Below are positions 37,036 to 50,557 of a DNA stretch of 64,000 nucleotides, piece by piece. Source of the DNA: Setoptus koraiensis (taxonomy: Eukaryota; Arthropoda); assembly GCA_048013815.1 (NCBI GenBank), contig CM106586.1, forward strand, positions 18,290,001 to 18,354,000, in the 5' to 3' direction. Below the pieces are notes generated by a model. That model did not search any database. It was not told where the DNA came from and worked only from the letters and a program-made list of their open reading frames with translations. How positions within the stretch are numbered: position 1 is the stretch's first letter; the number at the start of each line of letters is the position of its first letter. A program made the translations under genes and the position numbers.

Positions 37036-37633
37036 TGGTGCAATGCGCGTATGTGCGCCAACATATTGGAGCGACACACGAGCGTGCGTTGCGTCGCTGC
37101 GCCATGTTCGTTTGTTGCAACACACACACACACATATTGCTGTTGGTTGCGCCCTAACCAAACCCGAGAATACGCCCCCCATCCTCTCCCCTGCCCTTTA
37201 GTGGCTGTGTTGGTGTGTGGAAAAGGCTGGCAGTGAGCAGAAAGTGCGCGCATAAAACCGGTATGGCGCATCTGACCTATATCGGGCGACGCACTCAAGT
37301 TGGCCAAGTGCATATGTGCGTGTAAGTTTGTTCGTCTGGTGCGACTGGCGCGCCACTACACGCCGTTGTGCTGCATGCGTCACTACATGTGTGCGTTTAT
37401 TTTTATACATACAGTATATTGGCCATACCAACGATAGCGGCAATAATAATATAAATAATAATAACATCAGTGGGCCACGTAACAAAAACAATAACAAGCG
37501 ATATTACAATAAACGACATTATGATAAACATTATGTAACATCTAGCGACATAATATTAATAACGACAATAATTGCATAATAATAAGCGACGCAAGCATTA
37601 TAAGCGACTAGCAGCTCATGTCCAGACACCAAT

Positions 37634-40600
37634 ATGACCAACAGGCGCTCGGAACTAGTCAGTCTAACTGCCAACCACAACAGCACCATCGCCAATTGTA
37701 ACACTGCCACTGATTGCAACAGCATCCAACAGCAACAACAGCAACAACAGCAGCAACAGCAACAGCACATGGTCAGCAATTTTTCAATTAATGCCATTAT
37801 GCATCAGCAACACCAACTGCAACAAGACAACAACGCCAAAGCCAACGACTTCCCCGCCGCCTCGGGCATGCAACTTCAACCGCCGGCACTACAGCAAACC
37901 ACTGACCAAACCCTGGCTCTGGCCGCAACCAGCGATACAACCATACAGCACCAATTAAATCTGCTGAGACACCAGCAGCAACAACAACAGCAGCAACACT
38001 CGACGACGCCGTTTGAGCCGTACAGAATCAAGGTGAAACAACGCGCCAACCAAAATCAATTACTCAATCAACAGCAACGCCTGCTAGAGCTCGACGTGGA
38101 ATCTATAGAGTCGCCCTTGAGCAGCAGTAGGTGCAGCACAAGCGAACTGTCTCTAATTAATGGCGAAAACTCTTCGACCACAAATAGAACACAAAACAAC
38201 AATCGCAACGCTAGTTGCAATTCCAAATTCACCGGAGACGAACTCGAGTACAGCGATCAACAATCGAACAGTGGTCAGCGCAAGACGAAAATTCCCAAAA
38301 CCGTGAGTTGAGCGCCAATCACTCCTATTCTGATAATAATATATTCTTCAAACGTCATTAATAATTATAATTGTTTTCATTATCCATATCCTGTGCCGCA
38401 TATCTCTATATAGGTTAGGCTAAACATTAACGCTCGCGAACGGCGCCGAATGCACGATCTCAACGATGCCCTCGATGAATTGAGGCACGTTATACCATAT
38501 GCCCATTCGCCTTCGGTGCGAAAATTATCCAAAATAGCGACACTTCTATTGGCGAAAAATTACATTCTCATGCAGGTGAGTATCAACTACAGGTGCTGAA
38601 GCCCAAAATTGCTGTTTTTATTTTCATTCGTTGTGGCTAAAATCATTCCATCTTAACAACACTCTTATTCGATCTCAAGGCAAACGCTTTGGACGAGCTC
38701 CGTCGCATGCTTATCTACGTTCAACAGTCTGGTGTAGCAATGCCCCAGGGTCTACCCGCGTCTATAGCAACTCTATTGGCTAACACTAATGCAATACAAC
38801 CACTGCAAAACAAACTGACACCGAATTCCGATGCAAATGGAGATGCTCACAAAAAGCAACAACAAAACTACCAACTACAAGAAGCAAGCTCTGCTAAAGA
38901 AAGAGCACCCGCGAAGAATACAGATGATAGAGCCATATCACAAGCCTGTGACAGAGCTTTCAAGCAAAGTGTTCCCATTAAGATGGGAGACAATCATCAA
39001 AAATTGTTTCGTAACGACAACAATCATTCTAAAACTGACTTATTTAGTAGCAAAAATGACATTTCCGCAACTGCGACATGTCAACAGATAAATACAAATG
39101 CAAGCAATCATAAAACTAGATATGATCAACCACAATCATCCAAGGAAATACCTTATCAATCGATGCAACAAACGATGAATAGCAACTCAGTCAATCTCAA
39201 TAGAGAGAGGCCAAACCATATCAATGAGGGCATTCTAATTGATGGTATTGAGACAGAGTCGCGCGCTATTATCAATAATAATGCTCATACCGAGTCAATA
39301 AAAGGAGATGGAGTCACCAATGGCGTAACAACCGTGTTAAACAATCCCATAAGTCAAACAAAATTGTCAACAGTTATGAATTCATTTGTGTCTAGTGCAT
39401 CAACAATGAGACAGCAACATTTTTCCTCCCGTGGCAAACACATGAAGCAACAGCTTATATTGTCAGCTTCTAATGCCTACAACAAACAGTCTGGAATGAG
39501 AAGAAAAGTGGCACTCACATCTAACAAAATGATCAAGAACAATAAACGTCAAAATTTTAACAATCCTAGTCAACAGATGATTGATAATCAACCTGTGAAC
39601 CTTATGAGCACAACATCCGCATCTGCTCCAGCAGCAGCCTATAGATATTTAAACAATCCATCGTCATGTTCAAATATTGCAATGAATGACAAAAATAGCG
39701 GCATCAACAGCAATATCTCTCAAACATATCCTGCGAATGATGCAATCTCACGCCAACCTAATGTGCTCTTTGGAGCTTCATCAATCCCATCATGCCCGCC
39801 AAATTCTACATCATCTCTCTTGCATGCTATAAAACAATTGAATAGTCTGTGTACTTCTAATCAACACCAACAACAACACTACAATGTCAACAATCTAAAC
39901 AATATAGGCAAACAAAATGGAAATCAACAAGACACTGCTGCTAACAAGCATATGAGACGCAATTTTACAACTTCGCTGGAACCAGTTGGCTCACCGTTTA
40001 TTCAACCATCATCGGGCTCAACAAATGACATTTATTCATTTGGTGACCATAGTCTGATTGACCATCAGCAAGTCAATCTAGCTAACACCAACAGTCATGC
40101 TACCAATAGCTATCACCAGCAGTATATCCCTATGCCCTATAACGACTTGATAGCGAATAACAGTGGCTTTCCATCTGCGATCAATAGTTCACATGCACAT
40201 CCATCAAACAACATAATGGATATCAATTTATTAACCTGCCAACAATCAGTGCAACATGGAGATGGCAACAATCCCAATATCAATTTTGTTCATCATCACC
40301 AGCATTCACTGTTGGCGCGACTAAATTCTACTCAACAGCAGCAACAACAAAACCACAACAGGATTGTTTCACCATCATCAACTTTATGTAACGGATCTCC
40401 CATAATTAGTCCGACAGTAATGATGCAGCAGCAGTTCCCTAGGAGCTCTAAATCATCGGGATCGCTGCACGGCAAAATATCGCCTCGTCTTTATGGCAAC
40501 ACACAATTGACTTGCACATCGATTAGTAAAAATGCCAGTGAATCAAATAAGACTAGTGAATTCACGAGCAACAATAGTAAAATCACGACGAATATTATGC

Positions 40601-40803
40601 GACCATCGTCAACAGAGTCTACTTGTACTAATGCTAGTAGCTTAGTTAGTGTTTGTGACCATCATAGCGACAAACAGCAGCAACTGTCGAAAACAGACGA
40701 TTCCGATCATTATCAAATCATCAACAACAATGATGATAACAATAATCAAAGTTGCCCCTCCTCCGGAGACGAAGACGACAATGAAAGTATTGCTGATCTA
40801 TGA
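37634..40803 (+). CDS. Oli: bHLH transcription factor, bHLHE22/Oli class, very large
   Basis: Nuclear bHLH factor of the Olig-related beta3/bHLHE22-23 group, which in animals acts as a dimeric E-box-binding repressor in neural development. Exons 37634-38302, 38414-38575 and 38680-40803 join in phase to 984 residues. The domain starts in exon 2 (residue 224): [20 protein letters not shown], then [20 protein letters not shown] and [19 protein letters not shown], essentially the bHLHE22 sequence, with the Olig-type [13 protein letters not shown] loop. Everything else is low-complexity: a Gln run at about 32-45, further Gln tracts before the domain, and about 690 residues rich in Asn, Gln, Ser and His after it, ending in an acidic [11 protein letters not shown]. 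Known relatives are about 230-380 residues, so most of the protein is lineage-specific expansion. The start is an ATG with no in-frame alternative upstream that I can support. Confidence 0.93.
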
Positions 40804-40841
40804 GTTGCAAAAATGAACCAATACTGAGTTGGTAGATGTTC

Positions 40842-40868
40842 AATAAATGATGATTTGTTATAAATAAA
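40842..40868 (+). terminator. AATAAA poly(A) signals of the bHLH gene
   Basis: AATAAA at 40842-40847 and 40863-40868, within 65 bases of the stop. Confidence 0.75.
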
Positions 40869-43732
<2,864 letters not shown>

Positions 43733-43735
43733 TCG

Positions 43736-43741
43736 AATAAA
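43736..43741 (+). terminator. AATAAA signal just after PSMC5 stop
   Basis: Located three bases past the TGA. A second AATAAA at 44017-44022 is an alternative. Confidence 0.55.
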
Positions 43742-43766
43742 GTACACAGTATATTATACATAAGAA

Positions 43767-43994
43767 ATGTCTCTGAGTAAACCTGGTCTTCAATTGGAAT
43801 GCTCCAGTTTTGGTAAAATACTAGACTACTGTAGATTATTTACATTTTTCCATCCGAATCTACCCATTGGGGGGAGGGGGGAACAAAAGCTTCTAGCTAT
43901 TGAACATTTGCTAAGATCAAATCGATGTCGCTCCCTCTTAGATCTAGACTTACTACCAATGGCTGAATACTTCATAGACAACAAAGCCGTTTAA
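43767..43994 (+). CDS. hypothetical 75-residue ORF downstream of PSMC5
   Basis: An ATG-initiated open frame 35 bases after the PSMC5 stop, itself followed by AATAAA at 44017. No family is recognised and there is no signal peptide. It is most likely PSMC5 3' UTR sequence with a chance frame; the two poly(A) signals bracketing it are the only reason to list it. Confidence 0.15.
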   Translation: MSLSKPGLQLECSSFGKILDYCRLFTFFHPNLPIGGRGEQKLLAIEHLLRSNRCRSLLDLDLLPMAEYFIDNKAV

Positions 43995-44057
43995 TTGAAG
44001 GTCGAAGTTCGCCTAGAATAAAGAGATCCGTTCATTGAAGATATTATTTCTAGTGCA

Positions 44058-44604
44058 TCAATAGTGGTAATCCCCATAGCCAGCGCCTCCGCCACTATAC
44101 CCGCCACCGTAACTAATAGGTATGACCACTCTAGGTTATTAAATGAGATAGTTTCGAAAATTGAGTGAGGAGTCGCACATCACAACATGTTATTTCTGTT
44201 CACTTCGTTTTAGTCTCGTAAGAACATAGTGAGTTGTGTATGAATAAATTGATTTGTTGATCTTGTCAACTAGATTGACCTAGTTTGGATAATCCAAGCT
44301 AACTTACATATAGGGATGGGGACTTTGTTGTTGAGGGTAGTAGGGTTGCTGATAGTTTTGCTGTCGTTGATTTAAGGCACCTAATATGTTGAAGTGATAT
44401 TGAATTCATAGTTTTTTTTACAGGATTGTCATTCATATCAACAATTAACATCATAGACGATAAATTAGAGATTAGTTGAGATATCTTACCTATGAGTGCG
44501 GCTAGCAAAAAGCCTTTCACTATTTTTTTGCTTTCAATGATGAGAGCCATTGTAAGTATTAGCATGAATACCTTGTAAATAGTTGATAAGTTGATGAGTT
44601 TCAT
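44058..44604 (-). CDS. small secreted Gln/Tyr/Gly-rich protein, three exons
   Basis: Each exon is short, but together they make a coherent 86-residue protein. Coding exons run 44604-44490, 44380-44308 and 44130-44058, with introns starting GTAAG and ending TAG, and phases 1 and 2 that match. Exon 1 encodes a signal-peptide-like start (MKLINLSTIYKVFMLILTMA, then LIIESKK and a second hydrophobic stretch GFLLAALIG). Exon 2 is Gln/Tyr/Pro-rich (NYQQPYYPQQQ). Exon 3 reads VVIPISYGGGYSGGGAGYGD and ends YHY before TGA. The pattern recalls small glycine-rich secreted or cuticle-associated peptides of arthropods, but no specific family is recognised. It could be a structural, silk-like or antimicrobial peptide. 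Confidence 0.68.
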
Positions 44605-45400
44605 GTTGCTTTTCCATGTAACATCACTGATTTCGAATACGAGAATGACTTCATCTGATGATTAGAAGAGCGTTTAAGTTGAGGTGTATCTAGCAATATA
44701 ACTTTCCAGTAACTAGTGAGTAACTTCGATATATGCTTGATGTCTGTGTTAGTCCACTTGTTTAATCATTCTATACTGTCTTGTTGACTGGTTGACTCTA
44801 GTCATAAGCGGTGAGTAGCGAGACGAACTATCCTGTAACCACCCAACTCAATCAAATCAAGCTTATTCGAATCATCGATGGATTTTGATTTATTTCAGCT
44901 TATTCAATAATTACATCATTGTCAATAGTGTGATCGAATGAAACAGGCCACTCTCTTCTAAGCAAAAATTTAACGGTAGCTATGGCACATCTGTGATAAT
45001 TGCTCATAACGAAGTGACTTCCGTTTGGAATATTCTTGATTGAATCAAAGGTAATGACAATCAATCAGCAAAAGCGCAATCAACTATAAGGAATAAGATA
45101 CAACTGAACATCAGCGATCAAAGAAAACGGAAGAACGTTACGCAGAGATGTAAATGTCATGGGAGCAGATAGAAAGTTGTTGTTATTGAAAATTGTGTCA
45201 AAGCTGTCCGAGTGAGAAGCAACGTCAACAACAAGTGTTCAATCAAGCAATAACATATTCTCATTATGATAATATTTTTGGTCTGGTGGTTCACGATCAA
45301 AAAAGCAATACAGAAGCAGAAGCGATAAGCCATTCTAAGAAGAGGAGCAAGATGACTAAGTCGAGAATCATGATTGCACAAACAACATGATAATTGGAGG
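44605..45400. other. intergenic, with a possible minus-strand 3' end
   Basis: No gene is assigned. On the minus strand an open segment ends with TAA at 44902-44900, and AATAAA follows six bases later (44894-44889). The segment reads IPNGSHFVMSNYHRC..., which superficially resembles the C-terminal GxHF region of alpha/beta hydrolases, but no upstream exons could be found. Confidence 0.4.
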
Positions 45401-45584
45401 AAAGAAAGCATCGTTCAGACTGGCTTTGCAACTATCCGGTGCAAAAAATATATGGCTCTTAATATTTTGCGATATTAACAGGGGTGGTGTGACCAGATTC
45501 GACATAAATCTCGATAATAGAGACGACTTTCTCTTACCCCCTGGTAATTTAAGCATCTGATTATTTCTTATGGACTATACTTGA

Positions 45585-46567
45585 TTACGTGATATACGTG
45601 ACTAAAAGATGAATGATCTGAACTGAGTTTCTACTGTGAATACCCTCTACTGTCCATTTTATTACAGCCCACTTGGCTTTCTGGTTCAATATTCTATTGA
45701 TAGACTCGAGGACTTGTCGCAATTTGCGTCTTTGGGCATCTTTGTTCTGAGTCACTCCAACCACGTCTAATTTTGATCCGCTACTGGAAGAGATACAACG
45801 AAAATCCGTTATTCAAATGATAGAGACATTTCGATAATTTTTCGTTTGATGATTCAATCCAGCGAAAGCGTCATGCACTTACCTCAGTTTTTCAACTAGT
45901 TTACCCAAAACTTGACCATCATAAAGATCTTGCTCTAGATTTTTCACGATGATCCGCTGATCGTTTAATTCATAATTAATTCAATTGACCAATGTAGTGA
46001 CCAAATAGTTAAATTGTGACGAATCTCTTGATGACTGATCAATCACCGCCCTGCTCTCGTTCTCGCCAAAACCGTAATCGCCGCCGGCATCTATTATTCT
46101 GGGAACGATATTTTCATCTATGGCCTCTTTTCCTTCTTGTTCGACTTGTTCCACTGTCAGCTCAGCAACTGTATTATCGTCATGTAGCATTCGAGCAGAA
46201 AATTTGCCCGATATTGAAAGACATCGTTAATCACGAGGTTCTATAGGACACGAAAATAGAAAGATAACAGTTGGAGATATGTTGCTTACCTACGCGTTGC
46301 TTCTTCTTGCGTCCAAGTGTGCTTATGTAATCCAAGAATTCTCCAGATTCTTGTTTGTTCATATCTAAGCGCGAGTGCGACAACGATACAGGCGGCCCAT
46401 GATGAGGTAGATTCTGTTGTTGTTGCTGTCTTCGAAACTCTTTACTATTGTATTGATACTGGCTAAGATTATTGTTGCGGGGATGAAGTTGGAGTAGCTG
46501 GAGAATCTCTTATTGACTGGTTTGATTGGCTAGATTGATTTCTGTGGCCGAATTTCGGAGACAACAT
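45585..46567 (-). pseudogene. parvin-like gene, disrupted (CH domain 1 and upstream)
   Basis: Parvin is an actin- and ILK-binding adaptor of integrin adhesions with two calponin-homology domains. Three exons keep parvin order: 46567-46290 (ends LGRKKKQRV), 46168-45883 (VEQEGKEAIDEN, SRAVIDQSSRDS, QRIIVKNLEQDLYDGQVL) and 45783 down to about 45585 (VTQNKDAQRRKLRQVLESIN, KWAVIKWTVEGIHSRN, IIHLLV). Introns of 121 and 99 bases are canonical, so this is not a processed copy. Three defects are seen. Exon 1 needs a one-base shift near a CCCC run to join MLSPKFGHRNQ to the downstream frame. TGA (45983-45981) stands where animal parvins have the conserved Trp of LLDWIN. Exon 3 runs into TAA after HLLVTYIT. 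CH domain 2 is not found between here and the next gene; a weak linker-like match continues to about 45420. Sequencing error could explain the shift but less easily the rest. Confidence 0.68.
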
Positions 46568-46797
46568 TATGAGGCTACAATTGTAAAACTATTCTGTTCA
46601 ATGATTTGCTATCACTTTCGGTTGGTCATCCGAAAATTTTATAGATGTCTCTATTGTCTGAATTAGATAGGACCTCTAGCAAGTAATTAGGTCACTCCAC
46701 CCAAACAAAGATCGTGACATGAAGACAAAAGGTGTAAAAGATAATAACTTAAGCTACTAATATTAACAGCACCAATAATAATAATTATGACGTTTAC

Positions 46798-46803
46798 TTT
46801 ATT
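46798..46803 (-). terminator. AATAAA signal of AP-3 mu
   Basis: AATAAA on the minus strand, 60 bases past the stop codon. Confidence 0.7.
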
Positions 46804-46863
46804 ATTGATAAATTATTTGATATCTAAAAAAATGTTGTATATGAGTAGACTTTATGGTCCTGT

Positions 46864-48216
46864 TTAAGTTCTAACTTGGAATGTTCCAGCTTTCGTTATA
46901 TACTTAACTCCTTTAAATGGCTTATATTTTTCGCCAAACATATCCAATCTATTGACTCGAACATCTGAGATGGAGGCTTGATCAATTGTAAACTTGACTA
47001 ATATAGTTGGATTGAAGCCAGGACTTTCTGTGTTTGATTGTAAACTTAGAGTACCTTTTAGAGAAGCTGTCTTGGACTCCAGACGGCCAACTTCCCAAAT
47101 GAATAACTTAGTTGATGGACTAAATGAATATTTCCCTTGAGATTGATTGAGAATTACATTCACTACGTTTTTTGGCATGACTATTTCCAACGTTACATTT
47201 TCCAGGACTTTACCCATAAGACGCTTAGGGCCGACTTGCAGTTCCAGTTTACCACTGGACGGATCCTTGAACGATATAAGCTGTTTAACATATAGTGGCA
47301 CAGCAATTAGGCTCTGAGTCCCAATATGATATGTCATCAACCTGAAGTTACCATCAGGAGGAACAAAGGAAAGCAATCTATCTGATTCCCATCTTCTATG
47401 CCTAACACAAGGATGAAAACTGACATCATCAAAAAGCCTAGAATTGACAAATGATAAGCTCAAATCAGGCATACCAGACAACTTGACACAACAGTCTATG
47501 TGTCCGTTGATTTCTGCTGACACGATTCCCCCATTTTTATCTATGATTGCGTCTATTTCTTCTATGACATCAAAGTAAGCCTCATTATTGGCGTATTTGA
47601 TGCCCAATTTTCTCCAAGGTACATTAGACATTTGATTTGCTGGTAGTGTTTCGCTTATGTTTGTTCGACCTGTGACGGAATTGGCAATGGTACGAAGTAG
47701 ATTGGGTGGTCTTATTAATTCTTTGAGGACGTTAGATTCGGTTGCGAATGGAAATCCAGCATCTAGCATCTCATCAAGTAGTTCGTATATAGTAACTAGT
47801 TGCTCTTTAAATAAATTTTCATTGCAGTCATTAAAATAGTTGACAATAATATCAACAATCCTATGAAGGAATTCGATAACAAATAATGGAGATATTTCGT
47901 TTGTGACCACAGCAACAAAAAATAGATTATTGTGGTAGATGTTGATCAAGTGCCTGTGGGGTGTTATAATAATGGGTGAAATATCATTCAAGTTTGGATT
48001 CTTCTGCAATAGATTGGTCAAATATTCTAGGTCGCTGCGGGGTACCACTTTTTGCCAGTGCTTCTCCAAAATCAGGTCCCTGGGAAGATGTAGAAAAATG
48101 ATGAAGAGTGTTGAGAGTTGGAGATATATTTATGGGCCTGGTGAAATCAATGGATTGAGTGAACTGTGAGCAACTTACCCTCCTGAGTTAACTACAAACA
48201 ATGAGTCGATCAGCAT
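46864..48216 (-). CDS. AP3M1: AP-3 complex subunit mu
   Basis: Medium chain of the AP-3 adaptor, which sorts cargo from endosomes to lysosomes and lysosome-related organelles; the mu subunit reads YxxPhi signals. The main exon (48079-46864) aligns end to end with animal AP3M: LEKHW, FVIEFLHRI, YELLDEMLDAGFP, ATESNVLKELI, then the mu-homology domain with LSGMPDLSLSF, DDVSFHPCVRHRRWESDR, FVPPDGNFRLM and the C-terminal MFGEKYKPFKGVKYITKAGT-FQVRT. A first exon (48216-48180) encodes MLIDSLFVVNSG, matching the conserved N-terminal MIHSLFLIN. The two exons do not join in phase: they total 1253 bases, one short of a 417-residue protein (human 418). Either a base is missing at the GGG of the acceptor side or a different junction is used. 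Confidence 0.93.
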
Positions 48217-49646
48217 TGTTCAGGCAGATTGTTGAAGATGCTACAACAATGTCAATGAAAGAATATCACTATCAGACAGAATGCTTATATTGCAAGCTAT
48301 TTGCCGAAAAATCGAACGACAATAGAGCTGAATTATCTGGTAGATATGATGATTTCTTCAACGACGGGCCTCGGCTACGGCTTACACGGTATGCAAATGA
48401 TAACAATACAGGTACAAACGAAACCAATTCATTCACAGCCTTCCATACTACGTAGGACGGTTTATCGGGCAAATCATATGTTCTATCCCTGACCATTATT
48501 ATCAAGGCTATCAACATTCGTATGGCGAGTGTGAGAGATGTGCGCCAAAGGCCAATGCGCAGGGCTGCCACCAAAGTGCACGACAATATACTGACAGCAG
48601 TAACAACAGTATTCGCTTGTGAGTAATCACGATGACTAACAAGATATAGAAGGGGTCCCGATCGGCCGTTTGTTTTCTCGAATTCACCATGAGAAATAGA
48701 AGAAGAAAATAAAAAGATGTACCTAACAAATTGGGATATTCATGTTTAGTTTGTTCGAGAGTCAACCGAACGTGTTGTAGATGTTTCAATAATCTTGATT
48801 CAATAATAAGAATTCTGGCTGATGGCGTGCTCATGCATGGCTTTTCTTGTGCTGACTTTGCTAGTCTCGTGTGCTCCTATAAGATGGTTCATTAGTCGCA
48901 TTGAACAGACTGTGTGAGTAGTGCGCACAACTTTAACGACAGCCTGATCGAACATTCTCTTGCGCTACCACCGTGGCTACGGCCGATCCTTACAATTGTT
49001 AGTCTATAATCGAATCTTTTTTGTTTATTCTCAGAACAGTGCTTGCGTGAGGATCTCGATTGCTACATAATGCAAGAAAAGATTATACTTGCGTTCAAGC
49101 AATAATGAACTGAATATTATTCCGCCGTTCGTGTAAATGATAGACGACCAAACGAAAGAGCTCAAAACGAAAAAAACAATAATACAGCCGTTAATTAGCC
49201 GTAAAGATTACCATGGAATTCCTTCCATTCGATTGTATCTTGCAGTTCAAAACGCAATAGGAAATTTTTCTTGCTAGAAGCGACATCATCAATAGTCTCA
49301 ATCAAAAATCAATTTAGGAATTATCAAAGATCTCAACGCAACGATAAACTTCTGGGCCCGGACCCATTCACCATTGCATTTACAACGCATTTAAGTTCTT
49401 TCATAACAAATAATCAATTCAAAGGGGTACAAATTGAATAGAATAAGCACATTCTCACCAGGACAATAATTCAAGCCGGAAGGAGTCGCATTTTTTAATT
49501 TTATATCAAATCACAGACATTGAGTTTGAATATAGTCCATTCACTCAATCCATTTTGCGCATTTTAAGATATCTCTAAACAGCTAAATCTATCAAATTAC
49601 AAGTAATAATCACAGGTGAAGCGTTACATTGAACAACAAACGAACA
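48217..49646. other. intergenic between AP-3 mu and LITAF-like gene
   Basis: A head-to-head interval that must contain both promoters. Short open frames (for example 48201-48455 +, overlapping AP-3 mu exon 1 antisense) show no family similarity. Nothing else seen. Confidence 0.55.
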
Positions 49647-50181
49647 ATGTCCGAACAAGCTTACGACGCACCTAAGTGTCCATTTCAGGATATGCCTGAA
49701 CCTCCGCCTAAATATGAAGAATCCAGACTAGACACAGGCGATGATATCAGCAAAAGTAGAGCGTCAGGGGAAATCTGTAATCAGCAGCAAGCTCCCGTAA
49801 TGCTGGTTCACAATGGGCAAGTTGTAAGAGTAGGTCAAGGTACAACGCTTTTGGCTGGTGCAGTCTTTGGAAAACGCACAATGCCCTACACATGCCCAAA
49901 CTGTATGCAAACCATTATGACTCAGACCAAGCACAAAGCTGGCAAACTCACCTATCTACTAGCTTGTTTGATGTGCTGTTTCGTATGTAAGTTTCTAAGA
50001 GATGATGCATTCTTTCAATTCATTTCTATCATTCTCAGCAAAATACTAACCTAATCGTATCTGATTTTATTGTCTAGCTCCTCTGCTCGCTTGGATTCCG
50101 TGTTGCGTAAAATCTTGTCGGGACGTGGATCATACCTGCCCATCATGTGATGCTTATATCGGAACATTTAAGCGAATGTGA
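49647..50181 (+). CDS. LITAF-domain (LPS-induced TNF factor-like) protein
   Basis: Small monotopic membrane protein of late endosomes/lysosomes. LITAF/CDIP relatives take part in endosomal trafficking through ESCRT and Nedd4-type ligases. Exons 49647-49986 and 50078-50181 join in phase to 147 residues. The N-terminal half is Pro-rich with a PPxY-type motif (PPKY, 20-23) that binds WW domains. The LITAF domain has the N-terminal CPNC (83-86) and C-terminal CPSC (134-137) zinc-binding knuckles, split by a hydrophobic segment ([17 protein letters not shown]) that dips into the membrane, and ends [19 protein letters not shown], very close to the family's C-terminal consensus. The start is the first ATG of the frame. 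Confidence 0.93.
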
Positions 50182-50557
50182 TGCAACCATTGCTCCAGCA
50201 TTTAACAGTTAGATTTTATACTGCTTAAGTTACAAACTAAGGAAGATTCTGCTCGATATGATCTTAAACCCCACCTTGGAACTAGAACTGATTTTTAAAA
50301 ACAGGACCGAATAAGACTATAAAACGTATTCAATGTATGACACAAGTGTTATACCGAACGATTCATCAGGTTAAATGTTAAATGGATCATTTGAAAATGA
50401 AAATACTTAGATATGCTCATTAGCATAGAAGCTAAATTTTGATTGTGTTATACTTCATACATTATTGATAGCATCTGAAAGTTCCAGCAGATGATTTTTG
50501 AAGGATATAAGACATGAAGAGAGATGTGCTAAGTTCAGTCTGACTCTTTTTTTGATC
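50182..50557. other. tail-to-tail interval LITAF / GPS2
   Basis: A 376-base convergent interval expected to hold both 3' UTRs. No clear AATAAA in the expected position for GPS2; nothing else seen. Confidence 0.5.

Larger units (their letters stand above)
15870..37633. other. 21.8-kb gene desert with short-period duplications
   Basis: No gene is supportable. Many open frames of 60-290 codons occur, several antisense to one another, but they translate repeats (Cys-, Leu-, Ala-, Arg- or Gln-rich) and lack domains or consistent splice structure. From about 16.1 kb the DNA is GC-rich and dominated by GGCC, GCGAG and CAACAG-like words, local tandem duplications and fold-backs. The composition changes abruptly near 37.6 kb where the bHLH gene begins. 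By position this could include upstream regulatory DNA or noncoding 5' exons of that gene; good donor-like sites exist (for example CAG|GTGAGT at 21419), but none can be tied to a transcript. Confidence 0.7.

Noticed and set aside
48201-48455. 84-codon plus ORF overlapping AP-3 mu exon 1
   Set aside because: It is antisense to a conserved exon and shows no similarity of its own.
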